Source of the DNA: JBAYVY01 sp041674345
GTDB taxonomy: Bacteria > Planctomycetota > Phycisphaerae > Phycisphaerales > Zrk34
Length of the DNA: 15,960 nt
Reading direction: 5' to 3'
Assembly (NCBI GenBank): GCA_041674345.1
Contig: JBAYVY010000041.1
Span: 1 to 15,960 of the forward strand
Each line of letters starts with the position of its first letter. The first letter of the stretch is position 1. The translations under genes and the position numbers were made by a program. Below are positions 14,478-15,960 of this stretch, piece by piece. The notes under the pieces are model-generated. The model was not told the DNA's origin. It saw nothing but the letters and a program-made list of their open reading frames with translations, and did no database searches.

Positions 14478-14504
14478 AAACTCCCGCCCGTCGGGAGTTT
14501 TTTT
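14478..14504 (+). terminator. Intrinsic terminator of the PEP-CTERM gene
   Basis: AAACTCCCG (14478-14486), loop CCCGT, CGGGAGTTT (14492-14500) form a perfect 9-bp stem followed directly by four more T. It lies 64 bases after the stop codon. It is the clearest terminator in the window. Confidence 0.92.
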
Positions 14505-14780
14505 CGCGCCCGCCGCTTCGCCGAAAACACCGCGAGCGGGAACGGCGATGCGTTTTCCATCAAACGCAAATTTGGTGCGCATCGCTCAAAAAACGCGAAA
14601 TCAAAAACGTCGCCAATCGCTCCAAAGGCGCACACAACCGTCGCAAAACACGAAAAAAAGCGCGACTCTGCGCACCACCGCGTCGCATACCGATCCAAAT
14701 CGTTTCGCCGCGAAACATATCCGCGCACCCGCATGTCGCTTTCGCGTGATTCGGATGTGGCGGAAAAGCGTGCGAGAAGG
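14505..14780. other. Gene-free stretch of unusual CpG- and A-rich composition
   Basis: No open frame here has a ribosome-binding site, family motif or plausible protein composition on either strand. The DNA is dense in CGC, GCG and GCGAAA/CGCAAA words mixed with A-runs, unlike both the neighbouring genes and the heptamer repeats. It could be an untranslated region or a decayed gene. I see no clear RNA fold by eye. Confidence 0.4.
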
Positions 14781-14851
14781 GACAGGAGTAAGGAGTAGGG
14801 AGTAAGAACCCCTGGCGCGCCGAATACAATTCTCCTGTCTCCCTACTCCTT
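14781..14851. repeat. GGAGTA heptamer inverted repeat
   Basis: AGGAGTA, AGGAGTA and GGGAGTA follow one another from 14784 with period 7. AAGGAGTAGGGAG (14790-14802) is a perfect 13-bp inverted copy of 14839-14851, and GACAGGAG (14781-14788) is inverted at 14832-14839. The 30 or so bases between contain GGCGCGCC, a perfect 8-bp palindrome. The repeat ends 14 bp before the stop of the minus-strand DUF3553 gene. Confidence 0.85.
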
Positions 14852-14864
14852 TCTCGTCGGTGGG

Positions 14865-15527
14865 TCAGAGTGTGCGAAGGGCTTTGTCCAGTGCCGCGCG
14901 TGCCGCGGGCAGCGGGTGTTCGCGCGCCTCGGCGATCAGGGCCTGCTCGCCCTTGCGTTTGATTAGACGAAGCAATTCTTTGAGGTGCGAATCGCGCATC
15001 TGGCTGAATATGGCGAACCCGTGTTCCAACTCGTGCCGGGTGTGGCGCGACAGCGGGTCTTCCAGTCGCGTCTGCGCCACGGCCCAGTCGATCAGCGATC
15101 GCGGCTCGCTGGAAAAACGGTACAGATCCAGCGTGTGCATCAGTCGCCGGCCCAGCGGCATGAACGGGTCGCTGCACTTGTCGGGCAGCATCGTCAGCGA
15201 GTCGCCGTTGCCCGCCGCCGCCGGTGAATTGGCGGTGTTTTGCGATCTCTCCAACTCCGCCAGCCAACCGCCCCCGCCCCCGGAAGTTGTCGCGGCTCCT
15301 GAAGCGGGCGATGTTTTTCGCGGTGCTACGCTGGACAACTCCGTGCCCTCCGGCACGATGCTGGCGTAAGCGGTGTTCACCGTCACACGCCCCTGATTGG
15401 CGAAGTCGATGACCATGCGTTGCGCGGGCATCCCTTCGGTGTTCAGCGGCTGAATGCTTTGAATGATACCCAGCCCCCATTCGGGCCGGGCTGCGTGTCG
15501 AACGCGATCACCTTGATGAAAATCCAT
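14865..15527 (-). CDS. DUF3553 domain protein with an uncharacterised helical C-terminus
   Basis: I start at ATG 15527, giving MDFHQGDRVRHAARPEWGLG, the recognised DUF3553 beginning; AAGG lies nine bases upstream. A longer frame to 15611 is translated repeat. The 220-residue protein has a small beta-barrel-like DUF3553 domain (about 1-60, a Tudor-like fold also seen at the C-terminus of UvrD-type helicases). A flexible Ala/Thr/Ser/Gly linker (about 65-110) contains five consecutive Gly written by a CCCCCGGAAGT motif read antisense (15277-15287). A mostly helical C-terminal region (about 115-220) contains DLYRFSSEPRSLIDWAVAQ and HELEHGFAIFSQMRDSHLKELLRLI. DUF3553 may contact nucleic acid or RNA polymerase, but no function can be claimed here. 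The neighbouring tRNA gene is on the same strand, upstream. Confidence 0.8.
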   Translation of the reverse strand: MDFHQGDRVRHAARPEWGLGIIQSIQPLNTEGMPAQRMVIDFANQGRVTVNTAYASIVPEGTELSSVAPRKTSPASGAATTSGGGGGWLAELERSQNTANSPAAAGNGDSLTMLPDKCSDPFMPLGRRLMHTLDLYRFSSEPRSLIDWAVAQTRLEDPLSRHTRHELEHGFAIFSQMRDSHLKELLRLIKRKGEQALIAEAREHPLPAARAALDKALRTL

Positions 15528-15540
15528 GTCTGTGTGCCTT

Positions 15541-15608
15541 GCGGGATGCGGAATGCGGGATGCGGCTTGCGGGATGCCAAACCCGCACAGCGCAGGCCGC
15601 AAGCCGCA
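15541..15608. repeat. GCGGGAT heptamer array with inverted arm
   Basis: Five period-7 units run from 15541 to 15575 (GCGGGAT, GCGGAAT, GCGGGAT, GCGGCTT, GCGGGAT). TGCGGCTTGCGG (15561-15572) is a perfect 12-bp inverted copy of 15597-15608. The array lies in the leader of the DUF3553 gene, between it and the tRNA, so a transcript reading through would form a hairpin just before that gene. Confidence 0.85.
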
Positions 15609-15652
15609 CACCGCATCGCCCGGACCATGCGGAAACGTACTTCAAGTGGGAA

Positions 15653-15739
15653 TGCGGTCGAAAGGAGTCGAACCTTCACGGGGTGTTTAGCCCCACTAGG
15701 ACCTGAACCTAGCGCGTCTGCCAATTCCGCCACGACCGC
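15653..15739 (-). tRNA. tRNA-Leu (anticodon CAG)
   Basis: The 87-nt minus-strand sequence folds as a class II tRNA. The acceptor stem is GCGGTCG/CGACCGC with discriminator A. A canonical leucine D-arm begins TGGCGGAATTGGCAGACGC. The anticodon stem CTAGG/CCTAG holds loop TTCAGGT, which gives anticodon CAG for CUG codons. The long variable arm GGGGCTAAACACCCC is followed by the T-arm with TTCGACT. CCA is not encoded. The long variable arm and identity elements rule out non-leucine readings except tRNA-Ser, which the anticodon excludes. Confidence 0.96.
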
Positions 15740-15785
15740 AGCGACAGGCCAACCGACCCGGCCGGCAAGCCGAATCAAGTCCCAA

Positions 15786-15814
15786 ATAATAGATGTTTCC
15801 CGGCTGCTATGCAA
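15786..15814 (-). promoter_or_regulatory. Possible promoter of the tRNA-Leu gene
   Basis: On the minus strand TTGCAT (15809-15814) and TATTAT (15786-15791) are 17 bases apart. The -10 matches five of six consensus positions and the -35 only three. The tRNA 5' end lies 46 bases downstream of the -10, which leaves a short precursor leader. Tentative. Confidence 0.35.
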
Positions 15815-15825
15815 GCGACACGGCC

Positions 15826-15848
15826 AAGTCGGAAGTCGGACAGTCGGA
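15826..15848. repeat. AGTCGGA heptamer repeat
   Basis: AGTCGGA lies at 15827, 15834 and, after one extra base, 15842. It is another short period-7 array in an intergenic region, with a unit different from all the others in the window. Confidence 0.7.
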
Positions 15849-15950
15849 CGGGTGCATGACAGTTTTCGCGGGGGGATAGCCGACAAGATGTAGTGGTGGG
15901 TCGCCCCGGACGGCGATCCGACGGCAGCCAACGAGCAAGGAGGTTCCATC

Positions 15951-15960
15951 ATGGCGGCAC
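15951..15960 (+). CDS. Start of a gene that continues beyond the window
   Basis: ATG-GCG-GCA (Met-Ala-Ala) at the window edge is preceded by a perfect Shine-Dalgarno AAGGAGG (15937-15943) with a 7-base spacer, the strongest ribosome-binding site in the window. This implies an efficiently translated gene running to the right. Its product cannot be inferred from three codons. Confidence 0.6.

Noticed and set aside
14429..14805. Small Arg/Lys-rich open frames after the terminator, possibly a basic DNA-binding protein
   Set aside because: They have no ribosome-binding site or recognisable repeat motif and two frames overlap with similar bias, so composition explains them.
612..15287. CCCCCGGAAGT as a transcription-factor operator (it resembles the eukaryotic ETS core)
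   Set aside because: The copies lie mostly inside genes, in both orientations and in no fixed relation to starts, and ETS factors are absent from bacteria.

Overview
The window is a gene-dense stretch of a GC-rich bacterial chromosome. It has a PEP-CTERM protein with an Arg-rich tail, a DUF3553 protein, very repeat-rich intergenic DNA and housekeeping genes scattered singly rather than in long operons. This combination fits a planctomycete-like (Planctomycetota, possibly Phycisphaerae-type) genome. The assignment is an inference from style and content, because no rRNA or other taxonomic marker is present.

Layout. A minus-strand pair, DUF3800 then tsaD, overlaps by ATGA (134-2226). A minus-strand S41 C-terminal processing protease (2361-3968) is divergent from the ribosome GTPase hflX (4236-5540). 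A low-GC gene of unknown function (5649-6413, minus) follows, bracketed by nested inverted repeats. Next come a minus-strand glutamine amidotransferase, pabA/trpG type (6623-7246), the NAD-dependent DNA ligase ligA (7458-9638), adenylylsulfate kinase cysC (9875-10501, minus), a PfkB sugar kinase (10713-11606), a family 2 glycosyltransferase fused to a methyltransferase-like domain (11791-13386), and a secreted L-type-lectin-like PEP-CTERM protein (13530-14414) with a clear terminator. The window closes with a DUF3553 protein (14865-15527, minus), tRNA-Leu(CAG) (15653-15739, minus) and the first codons of another gene at 15951. Apart from DUF3800-tsaD there is no evident operon. The genes serve unrelated jobs: tRNA modification, proteolysis, ribosome rescue, folate/tryptophan precursors, DNA ligation, sulfate activation, sugar phosphorylation and envelope or exported products.

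The striking content is the repeat layer. (1) The 9-mer CCCCCGGAA occurs 13 times in 16 kb, mostly as CCCCCGGAAGT and mostly inside genes, often encoding Pro-Pro-Glu-Val. (2) A roughly 24-45 bp element (5-bp hairpin with TTC loop, then ACCCGCTAAAC, usually followed by CCCCCGGAAGT) appears four times, three of them in-frame inside genes. Two stem versions occur and the base changes between them are compensatory. (3) A second palindrome family, CCGCGACC...GGTCGCGG, occurs once between genes and once inside a gene. (4) Most intergenic gaps carry their own period-7 tandem repeat, usually as two arms in inverted orientation. (5) ligA carries 13 copies of an 8-bp repeat just before its BRCT domain. 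The unit length is not a multiple of three and the array is built so that gaining or losing one unit creates an immediate stop. I read this as a genome populated by several families of small non-autonomous repeats that tolerate, and perhaps exploit, in-frame insertion into essential genes. No transposase, integrase or CRISPR is present in the window.
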